Shown here: positions 9,627 to 20,082 of the stretch, one piece after another | Layout of the letters: every line of letters begins with the position of its first letter | How positions within the stretch are numbered: the stretch's first letter is position 1 | Assembly: GCA_017311315.1 (NCBI GenBank) | Contig: CM029660.1 | Coordinates: 12,821,430 to 12,885,429 of the forward strand | Reading direction: 5' to 3' | Source of the DNA: Dendrocalamus latiflorus | Taxonomy: Eukaryota; Streptophyta; Magnoliopsida; Poales; Poaceae | Length of the DNA: 64,000 nt | Made by a program: the position numbers and the translations under genes | The notes under the pieces: model-generated | The model's input: the letters and a program-made list of their open reading frames with translations, nothing else | What the model was told of the DNA's origin: nothing | Databases searched by the model: none

Positions 9627-10384
9627 TGTCAGAGAATCCGAGCTCGCTCGATGCCAGCACATCAATGATCAGCAGCTGAACGCAGTTGTCGATACGAGCT
9701 ACAGTAACTGAAGAATTTCAGTTCTGAACACCTGTGCAGAACAAAACCAATGAACACAGGCTAATTTTGTGCAACAAGCGCTACTTTTTCCAGACTCTAT
9801 TGCATTACTTAGGCCCTGTTTGGATCCCTCCATCTAAAGTTTAGTTACTAAAGTTTAGGTCTAAAGTCTCCAAACAGGTGGTCTAAAGTTAGATCTAAAC
9901 TTTAGCTAACCCCTAAAAAACACTTTAGACCATTAGTCCTCCAAAGTGAACTAAAGTGGTCTAAAGTTTTGGGTTCTTAGGCACAAAGACGTGTTTACCC
10001 ATGCATGTTGGTCTCTCACCTCCCATTTAATGGCTAACGCACGAAACGAGGAGATGTAGTATGGTCTTTTTAAAACTTTAGTCCTATCCATTAGTACAGG
10101 ATCCAAACAGGACCTTCGACTAAAGTTTAGAGGCTAAAGTTTAGCTAACTAAAGTTTAGTCCAAAACTTTAGACAACTAAACTTTAGACCATGGGATCCA
10201 AACAAGGCCTTATAAACTTACAAATTTCGATCATCTAAAAAACGAGAACCACCGGCCACCGATTTAGACGGCACGCCTCTCCACTAACTAACTGCCTGAC
10301 CTGCAGACTCGGTCATGCTCTAAATAAACAACCCAAAAAAACAGACATGAAAGATACTAAGCGGCACTCAAGAATTATTTAACA
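9627..10384 (-). repeat. Copia 5' LTR, split by a MITE
   Basis: It matches 4793-5180 on both sides of the MITE at 9812-10209. Without the MITE and one TTA copy it is 357 bp. Substitutions and a deletion of about 33 bp relative to the other LTR indicate that the element is not a recent arrival. Confidence 0.9.
9812..10209. mobile_element. Tourist-like MITE inserted in the copia 5' LTR, 398 bp
   Basis: Ends ggccctgtttggatcc and ggatccaaacaaggcc are inverted repeats with one mismatch. TTA is duplicated at 9809-9811 and 10210-10212, and the other LTR has the uninterrupted site with a single TTA. The inside is rich in ctaaagttta and its complement, which makes a long imperfect palindrome. The insertion is younger than the copia element. 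Confidence 0.9.
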
Positions 10385-12494
10385 TTCTATAGAAGCCGGC
10401 TTCAAAGCCTAAACGTTTGGCCGGAAAGCTCCGACTCTAGCCCAGAAGCCAAGCTCTAGAGCGGGGCCAAACGTCACATTAACACCTGGCACACATGCAG
10501 ACCACTGTCAACATACAAAAATCACACATACATGAACACTTCCAGGCATGTGTCCTCTACCAGACCATTTGACCCCATATGGAAGTTCGGATATATGTGG
10601 GGTAGTGTTGCATGTTGATGGTAATTTAGGTTTATGAGGCCTGTAAACTGATATTGGGGTACAAGCTACTAGCTAGGATCAACACCCGATAAGCTCAAGT
10701 CATGGCGGAATGGAATTAGCGAAGGGTTTCATGCATTCAGGATTCAGCTATATGTTTTTAAGTACTCCTGAATTGGCTTCGCTCAAGCAACTTTGGTTGC
10801 TTATCTAATGGATCGCCAAATAGGAAAATCACAGGCCATATCTAAATCAGCACGAAGCCATCCACCGAAAAGCTCGCAACTCTTTATTCCAAGTTCCCAA
10901 CAAACTCTTCATGCCATTGCTGAGTTGTCCTGACGTTTTTTTTTCAAGTTCCTACGCAATTACAATGCCAACTCATTAGGCACGTCGACGCCAGTTGGCT
11001 GAGCCATTCACTAAGGGATCTGGTCTTTTTAGTTTTAATTTATATTTTTTGACTGTAGTTTATAGTTTTTAGGTTGTTCGTAAGAGAGTATGGAGTAACA
11101 CAAACTCACATGCACTTTCGGTCAATATAAATTAAGTTGCTATAGTACATGCTATAATCAACTTATAGACCTTGTTAATATAAATTAAGTTGCTATAGTG
11201 CATGCTATAATTAACTTGTAGATCTTATTTTGAAAAGATAATTTGTTTGAAAGCTAGTTACTATAGAAAAGATAAAAAATATATTTTAAAAGCTGAAAAG
11301 AGAAGACGCTGCGCACCAGTGCAGACGTGGCATACTCAGTTGCCTCACCAATTTTCGTCCGAAGCGGATAGACATATTAGCACACCAGCCACGCGAACGC
11401 GGTGTGAGGCGTAGGCCCGCGGCCTTTGAACGGTTGGGCAAACAAACCATGGGATGCATCGATCGGCCCATGCCGACTAAACATGCTTGGCCCACTGGCC
11501 TATTGCCCTCTTGCCCAAGGAAGCGAACCAAGGCTCGGCCTTTAAACAAGAAACCTCCATGCAAAACATAACCAGTAAAAGGGAGTGGCATAAAATAAAG
11601 GAAACAACAAAACGTAGAACAGATGCGAGTTATGCTTCTTTGGAAAAAAGTTTTGAGTCGAAACAAGTGTGTTGTTGAGATTGGTGTTTGGTGGCTATCA
11701 ACATTTTAGAAGCATCCCCACAGATGTAGAGCGAGGAGCGTCACCTAAAAAGTTCATTCCCATAGTATATGGTGTGAAGAGTTGCAAGTTCAAATGGATG
11801 TGCTCCAGCTTTTCTTGTTAGGGAGTAGTAAGTTCACCCTTATTCATAACATGGTTGAGTGTCAGGTTGGTTGCCAAAAATGAAATACATCGGAGTACAA
11901 GTGTAGAAAGAAGATAACATGAAAAACAAAATCCTATATTTGTTTATGGGTGGAAGAATGGGCGATGACCAAAACTTTTTATTTGGTACATAAACGTGGC
12001 AATCCATGAATTAATAAATTAGTACAAGATATAGAAATTATTACTTCCTGAAACAAGTAAATTGAAAAGGGTCGAAAATTCTTACCTTATGCACATCAGG
12101 GTTTAATGCTTGCGACCCTTGATTAGGCTAGGATAAGCGCCAGAGTATTTTCGTAATATCTTTGTAGTCTGTTATGATATGGTGAAATCAATTTCGAGTT
12201 GGGTGGGATCCCTTTCGCAGCATAGCACACCCTGAGATGGAACACATAGTAGCACAATATTGCGCCATTCTTCACTTCGAAGATGTTGGATCAAGGCTTG
12301 GATGGCTCTGGTCGAGGTGGACGAGATGCTTTGAACTTCTCGCGAGATATTGCCAAGCCCTCAGTTTATGCCTCACTTTGATTTCAAAAGCTGATTCATC
12401 AATCAAATGGCTCCCAAGGTTGTGCCTTTGGTGCATTTATTGAATAATTCTCCCTGGGACGTAGCTTGGAAGATGTGTACATTCAATAGGGCCA
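10385..12494. other. Intergenic region without a recognised gene
   Basis: The first 100 bp are the right side of the possible split MITE. The rest is mixed AT-rich sequence. ORFs at 11286-11666 (-) and 12237-12443 (+) have no recognisable motif and I do not believe them. A 53-bp tandem duplication is at 11124-11229. Confidence 0.4.
11124..11229. repeat. 53-bp tandem duplication
   Basis: aatataaattaagttgctat at 11124 recurs at 11177, with continuing similarity (acatgctataatcaactt versus gcatgctataattaactt). Each unit contains a near-palindrome around catgctata. Confidence 0.75.
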
Positions 12495-12699
12495 TCTATT
12501 ATCTAAACTAATAATCCACCAGTTCAAATTATTTTACATCCACCCAACAATTACCTGCTCCACAGTCATGACCTTAACTACGTCCACACCACAATATGCA
12601 CCCATAATTACACCATCATAAAAACGTCCGCACCAGATTAACTCTCCTCTATTCTCTCTCCTTACCCAACCATATCCGACGGTCATCCTTCAATGGATC

Positions 12700-13440
12700 T
12701 GCAGTACCCCTCCACCCCGCGCCCCCGCTCGACCTGCGCTGCCCCCTCCCTCCGCCTCCCCCGAACTGCCCGACGCACACGCACACGCCCGACGCTGCGC
12801 ATACCCCCTCCTCCGCCGATTTCTCCCCCGTCTCCCCCACTCTGCGTCTCCCCGCCGCCTCCTCCCCCCGCTCGGCCGTCTCCGCCGAACCACCCTCGCC
12901 TCCTCCTCCCCACCCGGCGCCGCCGCCGCCGCCTCCTCCCCGCTCCTCCGCCGCCTCCTCCCCCCACCCCTCCGCTCCGCCGCCGTCGCCTCCTCCCGCC
13001 CACCCCTCCGCTCCGCCGCCGCCTCCTTCTCCCCCCACCCCTTCGCTCCACCCTTGCCTCGTCCTCCCCACCCCGCGCCGCCGCCACTTCCTCCTCCCCC
13101 CACTCCTCTGCTCCGCCGCCGCCTCCTCCCCCGCTCCTCCGCTCCCTCCGCCTCCCCTACGCCTCCCCCTCCTCCCCCGCGCCTCCCCTCCCTCCGCCTC
13201 CCCCCATCCTCCACCGCGCCTCCCCTCCCTCCGCCTCCCCCGTCCTCCACCGCGCCGCCGCTCCCCATCTCCACCTCTCCCCCGCGCCTCCACTCCCTCC
13301 GCTCCCCCCGTCCTCCCCCGCGCCGCCGCTCCCCTCACCTCCTCCTCCCCACTCCGCACCGCCGCCGCTCCTCCTCCCCACCCCGCGCCGCCGCCGCCAC
13401 CTCCTCCTCCCCACCCCACCCGGAAGGAAGGAGAAGACAC
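12700..13440. repeat. C-rich low-complexity block (CCN repeats)
   Basis: The plus strand is largely cctcctcccc / gccgccgcc. ORFs of 130-330 codons appear on both strands (12649-13506 -, 12693-13688 +, 13054-13695 +) only because such repeats rarely contain stops. Their Pro/Arg or Gly/Arg content carries no domain. An (ac) run at about 13438-13451 closes the block. Confidence 0.75.
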
Positions 13441-13452
13441 ACACACACACCG

Positions 13453-14780
13453 CAGAGGGGAGACTCCACCCGGATCGAAGCCGCCGTCTCGAACTCCGGA
13501 GCCCACACCCAGACGCGAAGCTGGCGCGGGAGGCGGCCGACGCGAGCTCCCGCAAGCGCAAGGCGGCGGATGGCGGGGAGGCCGGCGCCGCCGCCGACGC
13601 GGACGCCGCAGCGCCCGTCCCAGAGGAGGCGGTCATGGGCGACGCCCCCTCAGCCCCGCGCCGCACGTCGGTGGAGGGGAGGAGGTGAACCCTAACCCGA
13701 GCATCGGCGGCTGCTGCTCGGACTCCGTGTCGGTGGAGCTCTCGATGGGCGGCGACTACTACCACGCGTGCTGCGGCGACGCCGACCTCGACCTCCACGC
13801 GCCCGAGGGGCCCAAGGCGCCGTACGTCGGTGACAAGGTGAGGCGTCTCCATCTCCCCCTCCCCCTCTGCAATCACTGTAGATTTGTTCATGTGGTACAT
13901 GGGTCTGAATCACACTCAGTGTTGCAGCACCCAGTGTTTCTAATCCGGCGTCCTGATAGTTGTGGCCTTCAGCCTTTGGGTGTGGCAAGAGATCGACCCT
14001 GTCGACCCAGTAGGATGCGAATGTTGGTAGTGGCAACTGTTGCACTGAAGTTTAGTTCTGTTGGTCAATTGACGTTTGGGATGCCTAAGGTAGCGTAAGG
14101 GATTGAAATTTGGATAAACAGGGAGCAATTACTCCTTATCGTGTTCTATTCTAGGATAAAAGGGGTTATCAGGTTCTCCTTAATCTCCACGTCTAGAATG
14201 ATAGAGATAATTGGTTGAACAAGTTTGTTCCAATTTGTGGTTGTAGAATAGCCTTCAAGAAGCTAGGGGCAACGCAGCACAGAAACTGGAGCACCATTTT
14301 CTTACCTTGACAGTGGGGTCTGATATCAATCAAAACTTTCAAGTGGAAAGATTAGTGACCCAATTTTTCAATCTTGCCTAACAAAATCTGTATTTGTCAT
14401 TTGAACATGATTGGTGCACAATTTATTATTAAGCAGTGTGCATATTTCCCAGTTATAAAGTTGCCTGTAAACCTTTAGGAGGATGTTAGTTTTATGCAAC
14501 ATCCCTGAAAGGTGTTTACTTTAGTTAGAATAATCTAATTTTAGGGGATATATCATATACTGCATGTATTAGCAAGTGAAATCTGTCCCCTGCTCTTAGA
14601 TTTTGAAATCAGAATTTTGACGGGCTTAGCATTTTCTTTCCCTTACAGGATGATGCAGGGACAATAAGGGACAAGGACTTAAGCAAGGATGAGGTTTTGG
14701 AGCCTGCAAAGAAGCGGAGGGGAAGAGATGCAGGGAAGAAGTTCACCACAAAAATGTTGAAGAAAGAGGAGGAAGAATAA
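13453..14780 (+). pseudogene. Two exons of an unidentified gene (captured fragment?)
   Basis: A GC-rich exon ends at 13837 (donor gtgagg). It joins in phase to 14649 after a ttacag acceptor, giving ...Y-V-G-D-K / D-D-A-G-T-I-R-D-K-D-L-S followed by a basic K-K-R-R-G-R-D-A-G-K-K that could be a nuclear signal. A TAA stops it at 14778-14780, although the same frame continues with sense codons to a donor at about 14830. The in-frame ATG at 13745 gives a start for a short product. I do not recognise the protein. The stop inside an otherwise spliceable exon suggests a decayed copy. Confidence 0.45.
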
Positions 14781-15203
14781 AATAATGCCCCATCCTCCAA
14801 GGATAAAAATTTTGTTGAAAGATACAGGGTAAGCTACCCATTTCCTGGTATAAGCTGTTTTATGGAATGGTTCTCCACAACTATTTTGTTGAGTGTAATG
14901 AACCTGCTATTGTTTTAATTGTCCAGAATGGGAAGAAATTGTTGACTGGGAAAAATGCCTAATGTGCCGCCATTATTGCCCTTTGCTGGACTCAAAAAGT
15001 TTATGATATCTTGATATTGGTTTATGTTGATGTCTATTATCTTCAGCAGACAGCCATGTTTTCTTTGCTCAATAGAAAAGTAATATGATATCTTCATACT
15101 TGTCAATCATCTTATGTTTTAGTTATGATCAGGTTCTATTGCTTTCTGTAGAATTTAATTATGATGATATGCATCTTAATCTCAATGCTTTCTGTATGGT
15201 CAG

Positions 15204-15302
15204 GTTGCATTGCTCAAGTTCACAGGATACAAGTTATTGAGTAATATTTCAGATGCTGGGAAGGCCTTTCTTATCATTATGCTTGCAGATATCTCTTTGG
15301 GG
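15204..15302 (+). pseudogene. Exon-like fragment of the same unidentified gene
   Basis: 33 codons without a stop between a tcag acceptor and a gtaagt donor. It reads V-A-L-L-K-F-T-G-Y-K and continues the frame of the V-E-R-Y-R end of the preceding exon (about 14829). Splice sites and phase agree, so it is probably a further exon. The product is unknown. Confidence 0.4.
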
Positions 15303-16310
15303 GTAAGTAAAGTTCTTTTGTTTCCTTACATAACATGTCCTTTTGGTTGTACTGGTATAATTTGTTGAAAAACAAGGATACTGGCTTTTATGTTATTTTT
15401 TATGCTGGATATTTAGCAAAAGTGTTATGGAAGAGCTAATAGTTCAATTAAGATGCAAGTGCCTACCACATCTTGTCCATTAAGGATGAGATGATGCCAA
15501 TTCACTGGCATTTTTTTGTTTTAATGTTTAGCGTGTGCCTTGGTTTTCCAATCTTGAGATGTAGATTATCAGGCTTTTCTTTCAGTATGTACCAGTTTAA
15601 TTGAACTCATAGGCCATTGTTTGCCTGGTAAATGTTTGGGTAGTACAAACTATGAATTTGAGTAATTTCCTCCATTACTTACAAGTTGGAATATTGCGCG
15701 AATGTAATGCATTTGCGGTTGACTCAGCTGTGAAGCTTCTTGTTTAGTTCATGATTGGTGTATTCGATACCAAACACTATAGGCCTTCTGTAGAATATAC
15801 TGTTGCTAACTTGCTATTATTTGGTCAGTCTGTGATGTGGCATACCATGAGGTTGATATCATGGATTTGGGATGTATGTATCCTTGGCAATAGGCACTGT
15901 CGTCTCCAGATAAACTGATGTGTGAATTTATTATGCATTGATTTATAGATTTGCTTGTATATGTTGTATTGCCAATACATGAATATCCACAAGGTTAGTG
16001 TGGTTTCTCTTATTATCAAATAGATCAAGATATGCTGAAGGTGCTGTCCATATTTAAATATTAACAATATTTGTGGCATATATGCTTATTTTCTTATCTT
16101 TTTTACTTTCGTGTAAGCCTTTAATCAGTTCTCTTATAGTCTTATGTGTCATGAGGTACTACATGAGTTTGCTCAGGAATCTCTTAATGAAAAAACGCGC
16201 TCAGCTTATGCTTTCCTTGTCAGTTTGTTCTCTCAGATGTTTTTCCTTCTTACTTTTTTTAGAAATGAGAACACAATTTCCTCCCTACACTTACTGAATG
16301 GATTTTCTAG
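15303..16310. other. Intron-like AT-rich sequence
   Basis: No coding motif is seen. It ends in a pyrimidine-rich stretch and ttctag at 16305-16310, the acceptor used by the IDH exon. Confidence 0.4.
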
Positions 16311-16736
16311 GTGATCACGAAGTTTTGCTCTAAGAGGATTGCCAAATATGCTTTTGAGTATGCTTACCTTAACAACCGAAAGAAAGTCACAGCAGTGCAT
16401 AAAGCAAACATCATGAAGCTTGCTGATGGTTTGTTCTTGGAGTCTTGCCGTGAGGTTGCCTCAAAATATCCTGGTATTCAATATAACGAAATCATTGTTG
16501 ACAACTGCTGTATGCAACTTGTTGCAAGGCCTGAACAATTTGATGTTATGGTATGCATCTAATTATCCTGGTATTCCCGAATGTTTCTTTTAAGTATGCC
16601 ATACCTTGAGGCTACGTGCAGAATTTCTAACTTGCTTTCTTTGGATTCTTTTGGTAGGTTACACCTAATCTTTATGGCAATTTGGTGGCCAACACAGCTG
16701 CAGGTATTGTTGGAGGGACAGGTATCATGCCTGGAG
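16311..16736 (+). pseudogene. NAD-dependent isocitrate dehydrogenase regulatory subunit, two exons only
   Basis: Exon 16311-16551 (donor gtatgc) reads V-I-T-K-F-C-S-K-R-I-A-K-Y-A-F-E-Y-A and contains V-D-N-C-C-M-Q-L-V. Exon 16658-16736 (acceptor ggtag, donor gtaggg) continues V-T-P-N-L-Y-G-N-L-V-A-N-T-A-A-G. This is the central-to-C-terminal core of the mitochondrial IDH3-type subunit of the TCA cycle, including the conserved Asn-Leu-Tyr-Gly-Asn segment. The upstream catalytic parts and the last exon(s) after I-M-P-G-G are missing. It is therefore a gene fragment, probably captured, and not a working enzyme gene. Reading frame and splice sites are intact, so the capture may be fairly young. 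Confidence 0.8.
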
Positions 16737-16930
16737 GTAGGGTTTCAGTTTGTACTTTGTTTCCGTGGTCATTTCTACATGCAAATAATGAACACGCCAA
16801 CACTTCATACTTGTAATTCTCACAATATTTTGTTGGTCTCTGACTAACGTATTAGCCTTCATCGATTCTTTTGGAATAATTACATAAATATTACTAATCT
16901 TCCTTTTTTTGTGAGATTCCTAAGCGTTGA

Positions 16931-16961
16931 TTTCATGTGCATCCCTAAAATGCCGCCGTAG
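16931..16961 (+). repeat. Copy of the Helitron 3' subterminal sequence, lacking the hairpin and CTAG
   Basis: 31 bp beginning tttcatgtgcatccct match 23093-23123 with a single difference. The match stops in the middle of the hairpin arm. It could be the remains of an older Helitron end inside the larger one. Confidence 0.6.
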
Positions 16962-18274
16962 TCTATTGTTTTAGTACGTGATTCGTCTATTGATCCCAAT
17001 GCTTTATTATAAGGTTAACTATGTTTTGCTCAATATTTTTTCCCAACTATTCCAACTATTTTAATAGACGGTCTAGAAAACTATTTTAATGGCCGCATTG
17101 TTCATCTGTAGTACTGTCTAATCTTAAGAATATATTGGGAAGGGCCAACAAGACATACAAGTGCAATTTTTACATCAGAGATTAAACACGTGCGTGCGTG
17201 TGTGCGTATTTTGCATAGTACACACAAGGGTTAACTGTATTTCCCCAATATAGCACCTTAAAGTTATTTTGCATAGTTTATTTTGCATGTTGAACCAGTA
17301 TTTCTTTGATGTGTCAGCCTTAAGATTCTGTGTTGCTTGGAATTGTGCAATGTGCAGGAATACTTCCCTACTGTGCTCAGGTACTATGAAACTGTAGCTG
17401 CAAAGTGAAGGAGAGGAATCTGACAGATGCATTGGATGTTGTTTTGGTGAGCTTCCTAGCGAGTTCTTGATGATGATGATGGGCATCTGATGCTTCAGAA
17501 GATACCAACCTCAAGAAAGTTTAGTAATCTGGTTGCAGACTTGAAGAACATCAATTCAGTTTTCTGAAAAACAACAAACCTCAGCTTCTTTTTGGGGGTA
17601 AAATAAAACATCTACCGAATAAGCAGACTTTAGACGCAAGGATGTTGTTGACTTGCAGCACATGTTGCAGAAGGGCTGCTTATCAGGCAGGGCATAGGAA
17701 AGCAAGATCCATCCACTAACGCATATGCCATCAACTAGACCCCTTTTGGTACCTGAAGATGGCACCATGCAACTGAAGCTCACTGGTAGAAATGGCTGCT
17801 GATCTGTAGCCCCTTCTCATGATCGGTCGCTGTTGTGAGAACAATGCATGACAGAGACCACCCCGTCGTCCACAAGCTTGTTCCATGATACATCAACCCT
17901 AGCCCATGCAGCCCTTGTGCTCAACTGCTCTGCACTGCTGAAGAAACAACTTCCCCTAACACGAAGAAAAGAGAGCTTTATCCATGTAATTGTAAGGTCC
18001 CTTTCTGTATGGCCCTTCTCCAATAATAGTTATGTTTGTCTTCAAGAATGAAACAATGTATGATCTAATAAGGTTCAGGTGTTATGCAAGACAAAATACG
18101 ACCACTCAGTCTTCTGGAGAGTACCTCCATCTAATACTGTTAGGCGTAACTAACAAATGACTAAGTAAAGCGCTTCTCACGTCATGCCTCTGAGCGACGT
18201 GTTCATGGCGCAAGACTCGGACGCTACGAGCCAATCTCGCCACGTCCATACTGCATGCACGGCATCCATACATG
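16962..18274. other. Non-coding sequence between the IDH fragment and the gypsy fragment
   Basis: A spliced or captured exon may lie at about 17358-17400 (open E-Y-F-P-T-V-L-R-Y-Y-E-T-V-A-A-K, then a stop) but I cannot identify it. Otherwise no gene is seen. Confidence 0.3.
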
Positions 18275-19770
18275 AACAGTTGCCAAAGTTATTTTATTTG
18301 AGCTCCTTGTGTCTCAAGGAATTTATTGGAATGTTTCTGGATTTTTCTGGATTTATTTGCTATTTTCTAGAGCTCAAAAGGAATTAAATGAATTTCTGAA
18401 AAAAAACCCCTAAAATTACTGAACCAGCCAGGTGGGCCGAAACCCACCCAGCTGGCCCAACCCGCCACGGCTCCGCCAGCCCAGCCCAGCGCACCCGCGC
18501 CCGTGCCATGCGTCGCGCATCCGCGCCCGCGCGCCATCCCAGCTGCCCGCTTGCCCGTGTCGCTGACAGGTGGGGCCCACCTGTGAGGGCGAACGTCCCC
18601 GAGCGGGACTCTCCTCCCCGTGTCCGGCGCGAACTCGCCGCCGCCTCGCCGTCTTCCGCCCGGACTCCGCGCCCGTGCCGCCTGGGACTCCTCGGGAGCC
18701 GGGTATAAAGGGGCCCGACCCCCGGGGGTTCTCGCCGTCCCGAGCCGCCGCCTCCGCCGCCGCTCATCGCCGGATACCGCCGCCGCGCGCCGTCGCCGAG
18801 CCTCCGTTGACGCCGCCGGGAGCACTCGCCGGTCGCCGCTCGCCGCCCGGTCTTCGTCACCGCCGGTGAACTCCGCCGCCGCCGTCTGCTGCCGCCGGTG
18901 AGCCTCGCCAGCCAGGACCGCCGCCCGCTCACCCCGCCGCTCGGTCACCGCCGCCTCGCGCCCCATGCACGCGCACGTCAGCGCTGACGCCAGCCGCTCC
19001 CGACGCTTCGCCTTCCCGTGCGCCCGGACCACCGTGCACCGGCCTCTGCCCGGTGGGGCCCGCATGTCAGCTGTGCACCGTAGACCCCAAGCCGAGTCAG
19101 CCGCCACGCAAGCAACCACATCAGCCCTAGGCTGACGTGTCAGCCACGTCAGCGCCCCGAGGCCCGGTGCCACGTCGTCATGACACGTCATCTGCCATGT
19201 CAGCCCGCCACGTCAGCCCAGGTGTCCACGCGTCGCCCCGTCAGCAGCCACGTCAACCTAGCCGCTTGCGCCAGCAGCCCGCCGCCCGCACTGTTCCGTG
19301 CGCCGCGTCCACCGTGGACTCAGCTCCCCGTGCACCTGGTCCACAGCACAGTGCAATTTCCTATTTTTCCCGATTTTCTTTAGATCCAATCTTCCAGAGG
19401 CCCGTTCTCCCTCGTCCTAGCTCCGATTGACCCGATTCTTTTTCCTAAATTCATCTAAAATTGAGCTCTATTTTTTGGTTCAGGTTTGAAAGTTTTTGGA
19501 GTTCATGTGAATTTTATTTGATTTTATTTTGTCTTTTCGATTTGCTTTCTCTCTCGTTAGATCGCGTGTTCGAGGGAACGGAAGTTGGATTTGAAGACCA
19601 AGAGCCATCAGCTGAGCAAGGCCAAGGCAAGTAGTGTCCTTTGATCATGTTGAACCCAGATTGCAATCTATTATTTAATTATTTTGTTTTAAATTACCAT
19701 GCATCGCTACTTTATTATAAAACCCTTGTATTGTAAGTGCAACATGGTCCACTACTCCAATACTTTCTAG
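18275..19770 (+). mobile_element. Ty3-gypsy LTR/leader fragment with promoter
   Basis: The order is the one seen in several grass gypsy families: AT-rich U3, a GC-rich block with gtggggcccacctg, a TATA box (tataaa, 18704-18709), a CCG-rich early transcribed segment, then a leader ending gaagaccaagagc...gagcaaggccaaggcaagta...tttgatcatgtt (about 19590-19650). No gag or pol follows and no TGTAAC start is seen, so both ends are truncated. The long ORFs on either strand (for example 18367-19191 -) come from the GC-rich block. The same leader style occurs near 37690. Confidence 0.65.
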
Positions 19771-20082
19771 CAGAGCAAAGTCAAAATTTTGGTATATTGA
19801 AAAGAACACTTCAATCAATACCCTAGAAGAAAGAATTCAGTATATTCAGCAAAACATATCTTTTTACATCATGAACAGTTCCTGGAAAAATTGCACTGAG
19901 AAGAAACAACATGAGAATTTCTTTAGTATTCACTTCCTGTGCTTGTAACAACACTAGCAGAAGGGCTTTTGCTGTACTAATTAAGACGAAGAACAGTAGC
20001 AAAATTTTTTTACATGACCTGATTCATTTCACAAACTGCTTCACTCTCTTTTCACTGATATTATATATATTGCAGATCAACA

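Larger units (their letters stand above)
4793..10384 (-). mobile_element. Full-length Ty1-copia retrotransposon, decayed, reverse orientation
   Basis: Two LTRs (4793-5180 and 9627-10384) read TGTTAAATAATTC...TTCTCTGACA on the minus strand. They are bordered by a perfect 5-bp duplication TTCTA (4788-4792 and 10385-10389). The primer-binding site and polypurine tract are both in place. Gag, protease, integrase, reverse transcriptase and RNase H occur in that order, the Ty1-copia order, but the frame is broken by stops and shifts and two catalytic motifs are altered. The element is therefore structurally complete but not self-sufficient. The 5' LTR is interrupted by a MITE. Confidence 0.92.

Noticed and set aside
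11286..11666. 126-codon reverse ORF
   Set aside because: No recognisable motif and no supporting signals; likely chance.
12649..13506. Long Gly/Arg-rich and Pro-rich ORFs on both strands (up to 331 codons)
   Set aside because: They are readings of CCN/GGN low-complexity DNA in opposing frames, with no domain and no codon signature of a gene.
18367..19191. 274-codon reverse ORF, Arg/Ala-rich
   Set aside because: It covers the GC-rich promoter and early transcribed part of a gypsy LTR; no domain.
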